Shown here piece after piece: positions 1 through 10,374 of a stretch of 64,000 bases of DNA (the stretch's first letter is position 1; every line of letters begins with the position of its first letter). Position numbers and translations under genes: made by a program. The notes under the pieces were generated by a model. That model made no database searches, was not told where the DNA came from, and saw nothing but the letters and a program-made list of their open reading frames with translations. Source of the stretch: Doryteuthis pealeii. Its lineage: Eukaryota > Mollusca > Cephalopoda > Myopsida > Loliginidae. The DNA is taken from positions 134,414,699 to 134,478,698 of the forward strand of contig CM042139.1 in NCBI GenBank assembly GCA_023376005.1. The letters are read 5' to 3'.

Positions 1-70
1 GGATATTATTATTATTATTGATATTATTATTATCATCGTTATCATTATTATTATTGAACTAAAGTTGGAA
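1..70. repeat. (ATT)n microsatellite
   Basis: Degenerate ATT/ATC trinucleotide tract at the left edge. It matters because the LINE tails that follow all lie next to such AAT/ATT runs. Confidence 0.85.
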
Positions 71-282
71 AATACTTGACTTTTTTTTTTGGTAAGTAAT
101 TGTTTTATTTCATCAATAAAAAATCTTTCTTTTTTAATTATTTATTTACTTTATTTATCTATTTTTTTCCTACTTGGCTTTTTTTTGGGGGGGGGGGTAA
201 GTCAGGTTAGTTAATTTCATTTATTTAACGAATCTTGAAATATTGAGGAAAATTTGCAAATTTAGCCTTTGTTATCATTATT

Positions 283-418
283 TACTCCTTTTGAGTTTTC
301 ACATCAGTGTTAGCTGATGGTCTTTTACTGGAGTCTGAGTGACAGCAAGTCTCCTCAGGTCTCCAGGACTCTTCTGAGTATTCTGGCAGATTGCAGCAGT
401 ACAGTGTTCTGAATGGTA
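283..418 (-). mobile_element. R4/Dong-like LINE 3' end, 5'-truncated copy
   Basis: Read on the minus strand, this stretch encodes the last residues of an RLE-type LINE pol (an SARILRRVLET-like peptide followed by LLSLRLQ). A short 3' UTR follows, ending at a GGAGTAAA-like motif and then ATT/AAT-rich DNA. It is an inverted copy of 588-800. Family assignment is from recalled consensus and is fairly firm for 'RLE-type LINE', less so for the exact clade. Confidence 0.7.
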
Positions 419-424
419 TCAATC

Positions 425-490
425 ATTATAATTATTGCTATCATTATTATTATTAGTTTTTCACACCAGCTGATGGTATTTCCCTGAAGT
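425..490 (-). mobile_element. LINE 3' UTR scrap of the same family
   Basis: About 40 bp matching the extreme 3' UTR of the LINE (a CATCAGCTGGTGTGAAAAA-like segment on the minus strand), flanked on both sides by ATT runs. It is too short to date or classify independently. Confidence 0.45.
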
Positions 491-546
491 TATTATTGTT
501 ATCATTGTTATTTAAATTATTATTATCATAAAAATACTGATTCTAA

Positions 547-587
547 TAATAATAATAATAATAATAATAGTAATAATAATGATTCTA
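547..587. repeat. (AAT)n microsatellite
   Basis: AAT trinucleotide run immediately upstream of the LINE fragment. It is likely what remains of the insertion target. Confidence 0.85.
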
Positions 588-767
588 ATAATGAAGGTTT
601 GGAAAGTTTGGAAATCAGAGGAAGTATTGAAACCATTCAGAACACTGAACTGCTGCAATCTGCCAGAATACTCAGAAGAGTCCTGGAGACCTGAGGAGAC
701 TTGCTGTCACTCAGACTCCAGTGAAAGACCATCAGCTAATGTTGATGTGAAACTCAAAAGGAGTAAA

Positions 768-799
<32 letters not shown>

Positions 800-800
800 A
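588..800 (+). mobile_element. R4/Dong-like LINE 3' end, flanked by (AAT)n on both sides
   Basis: One frame reads GLESLEIRGSIETIQ, then LLQSARILRRVLET, a stop, and GDLLSLRLQ. This is the C-terminal tail typical of RLE-endonuclease LINE polyproteins. A 3' UTR of about 60 bp ends in GGAGTAAAA and an AAT run (about 767-799). The upstream border is also AAT repeat, consistent with insertion into a TAA-type microsatellite. It is strongly 5'-truncated and has an in-frame stop, so it is dead. The inverted partner at 283-418 makes a 130-bp inverted repeat. Confidence 0.72.
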
Positions 801-839
801 AAATTATTGATAATAAAATAATTCTAATAGTAATTAAAT

Positions 840-1213
840 TAATCTCATGTCTTTGTAATTCACAATTGTAATTCAATTGAAATTTAGGATTAAAATTAAA
901 GGATTAAATTAAAGGATTAAAAAGGATTAAAATCTATCAAAATTTTCAAATCATTTTATCCAAAAAATAATTATTCATTATTCTAATTCAAAAAATATAT
1001 AAATGTTAAAAATTCTCTCTTTATTTGTACATAGATTTGTCACTAATAATTTTTTGTTGAATTGGTAAATTATGTTCCTTAAAGATATCAGAACACTCTT
1101 CATTTTTCCTAGAATTATAAGAAAAATGCTTCATATTGTAGATTTTTTGCTGACAAACTTTTAAGATTTTTACAAGGATTTAAAATAGGTTTTGATTTTT
1201 ACAATATTTTTAG
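840..1213. other. AT-rich DNA upstream of P-element relic
   Basis: No recognised coding signal. It contains short tandem copies of a GGATTAAA motif near 886-930. Its right end (a pyrimidine tract then TTTTTAG) looks like an intron 3' splice site leading into the THAP-derived exon. Confidence 0.4.
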
Positions 1214-3027
1214 GTATGTGAACTACATTTTCGACCAGAGAACATAAGAAGAGAAGCATCAGCATTTGATGAAAAAACAGGGGCAGCAATTAAAGTTAAA
1301 CTTTAAAAAAAATCTCTTTGTGATGGCGTAATTCCTAGAATTCTCCCAAACTGTCCCTCATATCTATCATCATCAATCACCTCTAGAGAGTCACCAGATT
1401 CTAGAAGAATTCGACTGGACAATTCTGCACTTAAAAGTGCTTTAAATGAAAGTGTTAAGGATGCGTTGGCATATACAAAACAAAACAAATTTTATGATAT
1501 TAATGATCTGGTAGGAAAATTAAGTTTTCTTGATAGAGATTACTGGAATGTTATTAGGCAGCAAGAAACAGTTATCATATGCAGTATCATAAAAACCCCA
1601 TATCCAAAAATAAATTTGTCTCTTTTAATCGAGTCTAATTTTGCAGTTCATGTATTTTGTAGGGATGTGAAAATGGATATGATAGGAGATTATAAAATTC
1701 CAAAGCATATGAATTATAAAAATGATCTAGAGACTCTAATAGAAAACATGAAGAAAATGGACACAGAACAACAGCAAGCTAATCCCTCTAGTATAATTTT
1801 TATACTAAAATTAATCATGTCATTTTTTATATTGATACAAGATGAATCAAGCAAATATTTTAATCCATAAAATTTATATATGAGCAGCTAAAATTAATGA
1901 CACAGAATAAGTTTGATTATTCAACAGAAATGATGATATTTTCTTCATTATTATATAACTGCTCTCCTAAAGGGTATAGATTATTAAGAGATAGCAAAAA
2001 TATAATTTTACCTAGTTATTCGACAATTAAAAGAGTAACATTATCAACAAATATGAATCCTTTAATTGAGCAACATGATAACAATTTTCTCATGTATATT
2101 AAAAACAAATTCAAGTTACTTGTACAGAAAGACACTACAGTATCTTTACTTGTTGATGAAATTCACCTAAAACCTTATTTTGATTATAAGGGTGGTAATA
2201 TTGTTGGCTTATCTGATAATAGAAATGAAGCTGCAACAAGTGCATTTGCTTTTATGCTTAGCAGTGTATTCTCACCATATAAGGATGTTGTGCATGTTAT
2301 GCCAACTAAATGTCTAAAGCTGAAAATTTATTTAATATTGTTAAACGTATTATAATTGGTTTAGAGGAGATAGGCTTTCAAGTATTATCAATCATAACAG
2401 ATAATAATGCAATAAATAAAAAGGCTATATCTTACTTTTGCAATCCACCAAAGCTTTCGATTGTATATCCACACCCATTTGTTAAGTCTCGGCCTCTTTT
2501 CTTTCTATTTGACTCAGTCCATATATTAAAATGCATTAGAAACAATTGGCTTGGTCAAAAAGATGCAACTAAATTCATGCTCTTTCCAAAATTTTGTCAT
2601 AATGGAAATCATGAATTAAATAGTATCCAAAGAGCCCCATTTTGTACCTTACAGAAACTTCATGCCCTGGAATCTCAGTCAATTTTGAAATATTGTTATA
2701 AATTGACCTCAAAAGCTCTTTATCCTACTAGTCTTGAAAGGCAAAATGTTAATTTAGTTCTGCAAATTTTCAATGAATATAAATCATTCTTTTCTTCATT
2801 CAGTAAATCAAAGGAAATTAGCCATGCATATAACATTGAATGTATTGGCAGACCATGAGCTACTTTTTAATGTTGACACTTGTGATGAAGGTCATAATAT
2901 TGAAAAAATAGTAAAGATGTTTATCTTAAGCTCTACAAATGCTCTTTTAAATAATTTTTGTTCTAGAGAAAATGATAACATCATTAATAAGTTAAGCAAA
3001 AAAAGAAAACTTCAGACATTCAGCTGA
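1214..3027 (+). pseudogene. P-element/THAP9-like transposase relic
   Basis: Four overlapping frame segments together resemble a P-element superfamily transposase. The first begins after a splice-acceptor-like TTTTTAG with VCELHFRPENIRREA, the Cys/His end of a THAP zinc finger. It then hits a TAA at 1304 inside an A-run and continues into the GVIPRILPNCPSYL linker. The next (about 1864-2318) has FIYEQLKLMTQNKFDYS, SPKGYRLLRDS, LPSYSTIKR and the acidic LLVDEIHLKPYFDY motif. The third (about 2310-2850) has SIITDNNAINKKA and FDSVHILKCIRNNW. The last ends at 3027. At least one stop and frameshifts near 1865, 2320 and 2800-2850 break it, and the N-terminal zinc-finger exon and much of the C-terminus are missing. 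I saw no terminal inverted repeats. Because THAP9-type genes can be domesticated, a decayed host gene is an alternative, but the many breaks favour a dead transposon. Confidence 0.82.
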
Positions 3028-3080
3028 ATTTTATATCTATAACCTATTTTTCAATAAGTATTATTTGATTTTTGTAATTT

Positions 3081-3640
3081 GTTTGTCTGTTTATATCTAA
3101 TTATTGATTGTTCATTTATTCATAATTCAGTTGTTCCTGTATTAAGTAATTATCACTTGATAATTACAATATTGTAAATTTACAGAATAATCATGAAATT
3201 AAAAAAAAAAGCAAATCAAAACCATGCTGATTATAATTTACCTAAACTTTATCAAATTTATATTTAGTATATTTATTTATATTTGTTTGTTTGTTTATCT
3301 AATAATTGATTGTTCATTTATTCATAATTCAGTTTACAGTTTTTTTTAAATTAAAATAAAAAAACATGCAAATCAAAACAATGTTGCTTATCATTTATAA
3401 AAAAATGTTTTCAATTTAAAAAAAATATATATTATGAATGAATTTCAGTTATTAAAGTTTAATGTAATGGTATTTGTTTTTTTATGTACCTCAACGTTGC
3501 CTTTACAAGTTTTTTTTAAATTAAAATAAAAAACATGCAAATCAAAACAATGTTTGTTATCATTTATAAAAGTTGTTTTCAAATTTGAAATAAATAAAAT
3601 TATGAACGAATTTCAGTTATTAAAGTTTAATGAAACATAA
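3081..3640. repeat. Local imperfect tandem duplications
   Basis: Two interleaved duplicated segments. One containing ATTGATTGTTCATTTATTC occurs at about 3101 and 3307. One containing AACATGCAAATCAAAACAATG then TTTCAGTTATTAAAGTTTAATG occurs at about 3338-3466 and 3507-3632, giving a period of about 170-200 bp. It lies directly downstream of the P-element relic and could be its subterminal repeats. Confidence 0.7.
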
Positions 3641-3883
3641 CACTTGTTTATTTACTGTCTTTACGAGACAACGGTATCTATTTCGCTTGCTCTAAGTTGG
3701 GCCTACTTTTGTGACATCACACACCCAAAGAACGGGCCTTCTATATCGGTGGCCTCGGCTAAACTCCTGTCCGAAACACGTAACAGTTAAACAAAATAAA
3801 AATAAAATCTATTTTATCCGTTCAGCATTTTCTTTCCTTTATTTTTCATTTCAACATACTGTCGGATTCGCTTCTATTTTCAA

Positions 3884-3962
<79 letters not shown>

Positions 3963-4780
3963 GGGGTCTGGAAATAGAGAGTCATGGGTATCCGTGTTGT
4001 CACCGGGACTTGATGATGATTTGGAATGATATAGATGTATGTTTTATTTGCTAAGTCATAGACATGTGTCTTGTTTTGAAGAATCTAGATATGAAGCAAA
4101 AGAAGATATGAGATTGAGTCTTATCTGTGACTTTATCAGTTCTTCCATCTCCTCATCACCACGTTGCACTGACAGCACGTATTCACATAATTCTCTCTTA
4201 CCATCCGTCTCATCGCTCCTGGTAAGTCCTCCTCATAATATCGTGTATCCGCACAGTGTAGGCTGACCAGCAAAAATCTACATCAATCAGCCCAGTGTGG
4301 ATTTTGGATACCGTGAGGAAGACCTGTTCGTGGCGATGACCGATAAGGACAATTGGCGAAAGAAATTTAGGGGTGTCATCGCCACCTCGAGTTGATGAAG
4401 ACAATTTGTTAAAGACCACACATTATTTGTAAAGTCACCAAACCATTCAAATGTAAATGTATTCAATGGATATCATCACTCACAACGACGCAACTAATCG
4501 CGTAACCCGAAACGATACCATGGTCATACCGCCCGGTTGGCTGGGGCTGTAGAATACGACAACTGCACCTCTGAAGAGGGGTAAAATAACTCCAATGGAG
4601 CCACCTGTTTGCCGTTGGAAGCGACCCGTGATGCTTAAGGATGTAAGTCCATGTGCAGTCCATGACACGGAATATTCCGCTTTTGTCCTTACATAGGCTA
4701 GACAGGCGGTCTGAGAGACCCCCTCCGATTAATCAGCTGATCACGCTAAGCCCTAGCACCTACATGATTGTCCCAACCTT
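3641..4780. other. Unassigned low-copy-looking DNA with (TA)n/(GA)n
   Basis: Holds a (TA)n run at about 3885-3943 followed by (GA)n to 3961. Beyond that I see no coherent reading frame or known repeat. A TTGATGATGATTTGG-like motif near 4010 recurs in altered form near 4393. The part near 4565-4640 resembles a stretch at 12310-12370 (both have an AGAGG-GTAA core and then CCAATGG-G-CACCT), so it may be a diverged dispersed repeat. Confidence 0.4.
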
Positions 4781-5130
4781 AATGCACTTATGAATGAATA
4801 AAACAAAACGTCTACGACATATAATAACTACACAAATGTTGATATGCTGTTATATCCAACCAACCAAACAACCTTGTCCATAATCTATACACAATAGCTG
4901 CCGCAATCAAACGGCTAGGATTCTGACGTCATCAGAAATAGCGGAGGAATATTTTCAAGAGAAATTTAATGCACTTATGAATGAATAAAACAAAACGCTT
5001 ACGACATACAATAACCACACAAATGTTGATATGCTATTATAACCAACCAACCAACCAACCAACCAACCAACCCTGTCCATAAATTATAAGCTATAGCGGG
5101 GGAATATTTTCAAGAAAAATTTAATCCTGT
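4781..5130. repeat. 187-bp tandem duplication
   Basis: Unit starts AATGCACTTATGAATGAATA at 4781 and again at 4968. Both units contain CACAAATGTTGATATGCT, an (ACCA)n expansion and an ATAGCGG-GGAATATTTTCAAGA end. The second unit has a longer (CCAA)n. Confidence 0.85.
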
Positions 5131-5671
5131 TGGTTTGCTGTAACGATTTTGTCTGACATTAAAACTCATTAGAGCTTATTTTTACCAGGAAATGATTTGT
5201 CGTCGATAAGCGTTTCTTGTCCCAGCAATCCTAATTTATTTCCAGGCAGCTGCTCACCAAATTTGTCAAAGGAAATGAAAATTAAGAATAACTTTTCGAG
5301 TTAGCAATGTTCAGACTGCAACGAACCGTGATTTGATATCTCGAATATAAGCTTAGATTTTAACTTCCACACACATACACACACACACACACACATGGAC
5401 AGGTGGACATACACACATACACACAGACACACACACGCAAGTATACGCACTCGCATACATATATTTATTTGATATATGACAGTCGATATATAAAACAAAC
5501 AGGTTGAACTCCATTATAATTTAAAATATAGAGCATTCTATATTTCATAACAAATTAAAATGGTATAATGATACTATATATGTAAATATCATAACAATTC
5601 TTTAGCAGATTTATCAAAATAACATACATACATACGTATGTACATACATACATACATACATACATTCTGGG
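5131..5671. other. Unassigned DNA with CA and CATA microsatellites
   Basis: No gene signal. It contains a (CA)n-like tract at 5370-5440 and a (CATA)n run at about 5618-5665. The short frames here are read through the CA tract and are not credible proteins. Confidence 0.5.
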
Positions 5672-5908
5672 AACATAATGGATATGGCGACACGAGTTCA
5701 AAATTGAAGGAGGCTGGTTGCATTTCATATAGCGCGTTTACCCTTGGGAACGGGATGCATCAAATTATTCTCCCTCCAGTCGTAGTTAAATAGTAAGACA
5801 TATGGCAACCTGTCTATGAGAAGGAAAACTGTGAATTCAAACTTGTTGAACTCCGCTTAAAAACGGCCTTATAACGCATCCTGTTAGTCTGGATGTGTTG
5901 TTAAATAC
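5672..5908 (+). mobile_element. tRNA-headed SINE, family A
   Basis: Matches the commonest SINE of the window: a B-box-like ACGAGTTCAAA, then TTGCATTTCATATAGCGC, CCCTCCAG, GGAGAAGGAAAACT, TTGAACTCCGCTTAA and a GTTAAATACA end. The A-box part of the tRNA head is degraded. Octopus genomes are known for tRNA-derived SINEs; the family link is inference. Confidence 0.8.
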
Positions 5909-5956
5909 ACACACACAAACATACACTCTCACACACACACAGACACACAGACACAG

Positions 5957-6026
<70 letters not shown>

Positions 6027-6060
6027 TCTCAAATACAAACACACGCACACATATATATAT
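5909..6060. repeat. (CA)n/(TA)n microsatellite
   Basis: CA-rich tract merging into a pure TA run at about 5981-6025 directly after the SINE tail. Confidence 0.9.
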
Positions 6061-6216
6061 ATAATATTTTTCAAGTATAAATTAAGATAATAGTAAAACA
6101 GTATATATTAGGGGGCGGGTCATGAAGTCAACGGTGGTTGGTTACTAACAGTTTCTAACCAATGCGATTCTCAAACCAAGTGTTCTATTGACTTATAAAT
6201 ATAGCACACTATATTA

Positions 6217-6242
6217 TCAACACACACACACACACACACACA

Positions 6243-6280
<38 letters not shown>

Positions 6281-6306
6281 TATATATATATATACATATA
6301 TATATA
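6217..6306. repeat. (CA)n/(TA)n microsatellite
   Basis: CA run then TA run ending exactly at the left mariner terminus. This provides the TA target dinucleotide. Confidence 0.9.
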
Positions 6307-6861
6307 CGAGGGTGTTTCAAAATGTAATGCAATTTTGTTTAGGACAGGTATAATTACCAACACAGGAACAAGTATCCTACATCAAAATGAAGCTGGTCCT
6401 CTGTAAATCACATCCCTACTTCTCCACATAGTCACCGTTTCTCTCAATAGCAATGTTCCATCTTCGAAGGAAAGCATGTACCCCTTCCCCGTAAAATTCT
6501 GTTGACTGTTCTTTGAGCCACTTCTTCACTACAGATTTCACTTCCTCGTCACTGGAATAATGTTTGCCTCTTAAACCATCTTTCATGGGGCCGAAGAGAT
6601 GATAGGCTGAAGGTGCTAAATCTGGTTAAAATGGAGAATGCGGTATAGTTTTCCACCCGAATGAGGCGATTTTTCCTCTTGTCCTGATGCTTGTGTGTGG
6701 TCGAGCATTGTCATGCAGAAGAAGGACATTGTCGAGTTGGATCTTACTCGTCGGATTCTTCATCTGAGCCTCGTTAGGGTCCCAATGTAGGCCTTAGTTT
6801 TATATAAAAAGAAACTTCACATGATATAAAGAAAATGACATTACTTTTTGACTCACCCTCG
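6307..6861 (-). mobile_element. Internally deleted mariner (DD34D) transposon
   Basis: Imperfect terminal inverted repeats: CGAGGGTGTTTCAAAATGTA at 6307 and its complement-like end closing with TGACTCACCCTCG at 6861, next to TA. The minus strand between about 6720 and 6416 encodes the transposase C-terminus: LLLHDNARPHTS (second catalytic Asp), then 34 residues later the position of the third Asp, then KHYSSDEEVKSVVKKWL and RRWNIAIERNGDYVEK before a TAG. The HDN motif is intact. The conserved SPDLAPSDYH region reads F-stop-PDLAPSAYH, so a stop at 6626-6628 precedes it and the third Asp is Ala (codon 6605-6607). The N-terminal half and first Asp are deleted. It cannot make active transposase. 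Confidence 0.88.
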
Positions 6862-7033
6862 TGTATATGAAAAAGAAGTAAGATGCCAAAACCAATTTCG
6901 GGAAGTGTTTATATATTTATCATGAGGTACTTATTATGGGGTATTTATTATAAGGTTTCATCAGGTAATACAGAATGATATTTCATACGAGACAAATTGG
7001 TTTACTCATCACATTTCTGTTCCATTCTGCTGA

Positions 7034-7040
<7 letters not shown>

Positions 7041-7117
<77 letters not shown>

Positions 7118-7155
7118 TACACTTATGCGTGTGTGTGTGTGTGTGTGTGTATATG
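7041..7155. repeat. (CA)n(TA)n(GT)n compound microsatellite
   Basis: CA run, a TA run of about 45 bp, then a GT run. The order makes the flanks roughly self-complementary, so it could form a long hairpin. Confidence 0.9.
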
Positions 7156-7440
7156 TGTCTTTATGTATATGTGTCTGTGAGTGTAAACATAGAATATTAA
7201 ATATTTAAATAGTCACAATATTAGATACTGCCCATGCCTTGGAGTTTACATGTACTGTAGACGATAATCAGAGAGATAGCTGTAGTGTATGCTGGTATTT
7301 ACTTTTATATTAATTTATAACAGAGAGCATGTGTTTAATAAAGGGAAGAGGTACGGAGAGGAATAGTAAAAAAAAGTAACAATATGTTCTCTCCGTCTTC
7401 ATACTACCACTATACATTCTCTTTTGTTTTTTTTCTTTAC
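7156..7440. other. Unassigned AT-rich DNA
   Basis: I see no repeat family or coding signal. Confidence 0.4.
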
Positions 7441-7541
7441 CACTCTATAACGAGTTCGATTCTCGCTGGGGGCCTCATACTTGCGACCATGTGTCACATA
7501 TTACCCATGGTGAACAGGTTGGGTAAATACCTATGTAAGTA
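7441..7541 (+). mobile_element. SINE family C fragment
   Basis: Contains a B-box-like CGAGTTCGATTCTCGCTGGG, CATACTTGCGACCATGTG and a GGTTGGGTAAATAC end. Same family as 21208-21312 and 37036-37207 (both minus). The A box lies outside the recognisable part. Confidence 0.65.
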
Positions 7542-7685
7542 TTATTATTAGCAATTATACTATTATGAAATTTATTTTTACTAGATGAAAAACTGTTTAC
7601 CATTATCAATTTTCCAAAGTTACTTATTCTTTATTTGCTATTTACTGATGGTCATCGGATCACCGTCTAAATTGATGCGATTCTT

Positions 7686-7688
<3 letters not shown>

Positions 7689-7727
<39 letters not shown>

Positions 7728-7735
7728 ATATATAT
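7689..7735. repeat. (TA)n microsatellite
   Basis: TA run with one phase break. Confidence 0.9.
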
Positions 7736-7893
7736 GTTGTGTGGGATGGTCACTATTTCAGCTTTTGCTGGAATGGTGTACCATAGGCAGTATTAATTGG
7801 TAGAGTGCTCAATATAAAATAGAGCTGTTATATAATATAATAAGATAAATATATAGGTTTTACATATCTATTTATTGGGTGACAAAGGAACTT

Positions 7894-7936
7894 TTCACAA
7901 CCATATTGGTTTCATGCGATGCATTCATCAGGTGAA
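7894..7936 (-). ncRNA. Hammerhead ribozyme motif, type I, complete core
   Basis: On the minus strand every core element is present in order: stem I UUCAC; CUGAUGA; stem II AUGC with loop AUC and GCAU; GAA; stem III ACCA with loop AUA and UGGU; cleavage-site U (GUU triplet); stem I partner GUGAA. Stems are 5, 4 and 4 bp with no mismatch. Short stem III is what PLE hammerheads usually show. Activity is not shown: GUU is an allowed NUH triplet but often a slow one, and tertiary loop contacts cannot be judged here. Confidence 0.82.
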
Positions 7937-8534
7937 GATGTTTCAAATGTGAGAAAAATCGAAAAAATTTCAAAAAATTTCAAAAAATTCAATAGACATG
8001 GGATGCGTATGATTGGATAAAATGATGTGTGTATGTATGTGAAGGTGAATTGAATGTATGAGAGTGTTTATGGGCAGTATAAAGGTTGTGTACGCGTAGT
8101 GGCTGGTCACACACATAATACGTTGATCTGTTAGTGTGCGGTATTTTAATAGTGCTTACGTGCGAGCGCTCGTGTCTATACATGTATGTGTGTGTGCGCG
8201 CGCGCGTGCATGTTTTCTTTCTATCTGATGCGTGGGCCGTGTATGATGTATACGGACGGGTCGTGATGGTTGGGGAGTGGGGTTGATAATATTAATTTTA
8301 AGGTTGTAAATGTTGTATATTATGGGTGGGTGGGTGGTGGTGTTTTGAACTTCGGTGTTGTCTATTACGAGGTGTTGCGTTGACAACCGGACGTGGTTGC
8401 ACGTGGTTACATATACTCGCGACATATACACGCATACAAAATAATATTCATACATATTTATATGCACACACATGTCACTATATTTGCTGGGTAAGCCTTA
8501 CATATACATACTGAAGCGCATACGCATAGTACCA

Positions 8535-9200
8535 TGGGCTCCACGTGCACACATATACGCACATACGCACACATGTACACACAGACAGACACGCATATAC
8601 GTACTCATACAAAATTGTGCACATACACTCACACGCTCACGTACAGGCACACATACATATACATGCATACATATATACACGTGCGCATATACGTAGGAAC
8701 ATACATACGCATATGTGCCCAAAGACACATGCATGCACGCACACAGATGTATGCACATACGTGCGCATGCACACGCTCATACATGCATGCATGCACACAC
8801 ACACATATGTACATACGCGCGCATGTACACGACCATGCATGCTCGTACACACATACACACACACGTACGCATACACACGTACACGCGTGTGCGCACACAC
8901 ATCCAGTCGCATGCATACACGTCAGCACGCATGCACATGCACACACCCACACACATATATATATATATACATACATATACATATATACACACACATACGT
9001 ATATAAACACATACATACATATACACACATACACACATATATATATATACGTACACATACACTCCCACACACACACACACATGCACACATATACACACAT
9101 ATGCGCTCGCACACATCCACGCATACACCCATGTTCACACATGCATAAACATACAAGAGCACGTATATATACACGAATGCATATGTACAAGGACCAAGGT
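8535..9200. repeat. Long alternating purine/pyrimidine (CA/CG/TA) tract
   Basis: About 660 bp of nearly unbroken alternating purine-pyrimidine sequence (ACACGCATAC-type words). It creates long stop-free frames on both strands, all Thr/His/Cys/Val repeats, which are artefacts. Such DNA is prone to Z-form and replication slippage. Confidence 0.85.
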
Positions 9201-9345
9201 GGGGTTGGTTGAAAGAAGGAAGCGGGGAACAAGATGTGGGCCAGAGTAAGATGGACGAAGATGGACTTAGGTGGAATGATAGATGGATAAATAGATGGAT
9301 AGATGGATAGATTGATTGATTGGTGAGGGAATTTCATTGTTATGT

Positions 9346-9349
<4 letters not shown>

Positions 9350-9394
<45 letters not shown>
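9350..9394. repeat. (TA)n microsatellite
   Basis: Pure TA run with flanking GATA/TGGA repeats (9270-9320 and 9466-9488). Confidence 0.9.
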
Positions 9395-9397
<3 letters not shown>

Positions 9398-9494
9398 GGA
9401 TAGATACGCGAATACACACGTATGTATATATACATATAGACACACCACACACACACACACACACATAGATAGATAGATAGATAGATATATACAT

Positions 9495-10370
9495 TTATTG
9501 TTATGTGTTCTTAGATAAATTTTTGTGTTATGCGTCCTTTGCGCTCAAAGGTGCGTAGACGCATAAACGTAAGGTTGTAATCATATGTATTTTTTGTCTA
9601 AAAAGCAGCGTGCAACATGGGTGGGTTCGTATATTTATTAAGGTAACGGTGTGGTTTTTCTTAAGGAATAGTTTGATCTTGAATGAACTATTATTCTTCG
9701 TAACTATCTTGTAAGATTTTTAATTGTTTATTTTTTATGGGATTTTTATAAACAAAGTTCGGAAATATTTATTTCCGTTTAACTCGAGTTGTCCTAAACT
9801 GTTAATGGGTAGTCCCTAATTTCGAGTTGTCCTAAACTGGTCAATGGGTAGATCCTAATTTCGTGTCAATAAAGATGCTGGGTCGTGTGGGTAAATGGGG
9901 AGGGGGCGTTTTATTTGATTATCACGATAGTGAGGAGTTATTAATTAAGAGTGATTATACCCTAATCAGATAGAAATAAACAGGTGTTGATAAATGGGTG
10001 TATGTGTTGGTGGAAATTTATTGAGAAAGATAGATAGGTGAATGGGTTGTGGGAGGCAGATAAATAGGTGCGTGTTGAGATATTCAGGTAGATAGGGACA
10101 GAGTGGGATGGTTGAATAGGTGGGGAAGGTGTGGGATATGTAGGTAGATGGGGGTGGGTTATTCTTCAGGGGTTTTGGATATAGTACTGGGTGCATAGAA
10201 AAAGGAGATCTTTACTTACGTTTCTTGTGCAGGTGTGTGAGGTTGGAGTTGGGTAGTGATAGATTATGTTGTTGTTGTTATGAAGATGCAGTATGTTATG
10301 TGTATAATAGTGCCGAGGTGGTAGTGCGTAGTGTGTGAGCAGTGGTGGGGGGTTAAGTGTATGGGTCGAA
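9495..10370. other. PLE-A downstream (3' UTR-like) DNA
   Basis: Minus-strand continuation of the endonuclease relic. It is C-rich on the minus strand, lacks a conserved frame and carries short GATA-like repeats. A CGAGTTGTCCTAAACTG word occurs twice (about 9783 and 9821), a 38-bp local duplication. Confidence 0.4.
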
Positions 10371-10374
10371 ATTT

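Noticed and set aside
8534..9466. Several overlapping frames of 150-230 codons on both strands
   Set aside because: They are translations of alternating CA/TA/CG repeats (Thr-His or Cys-Val-Tyr repeats) with no stop because of composition, not proteins.
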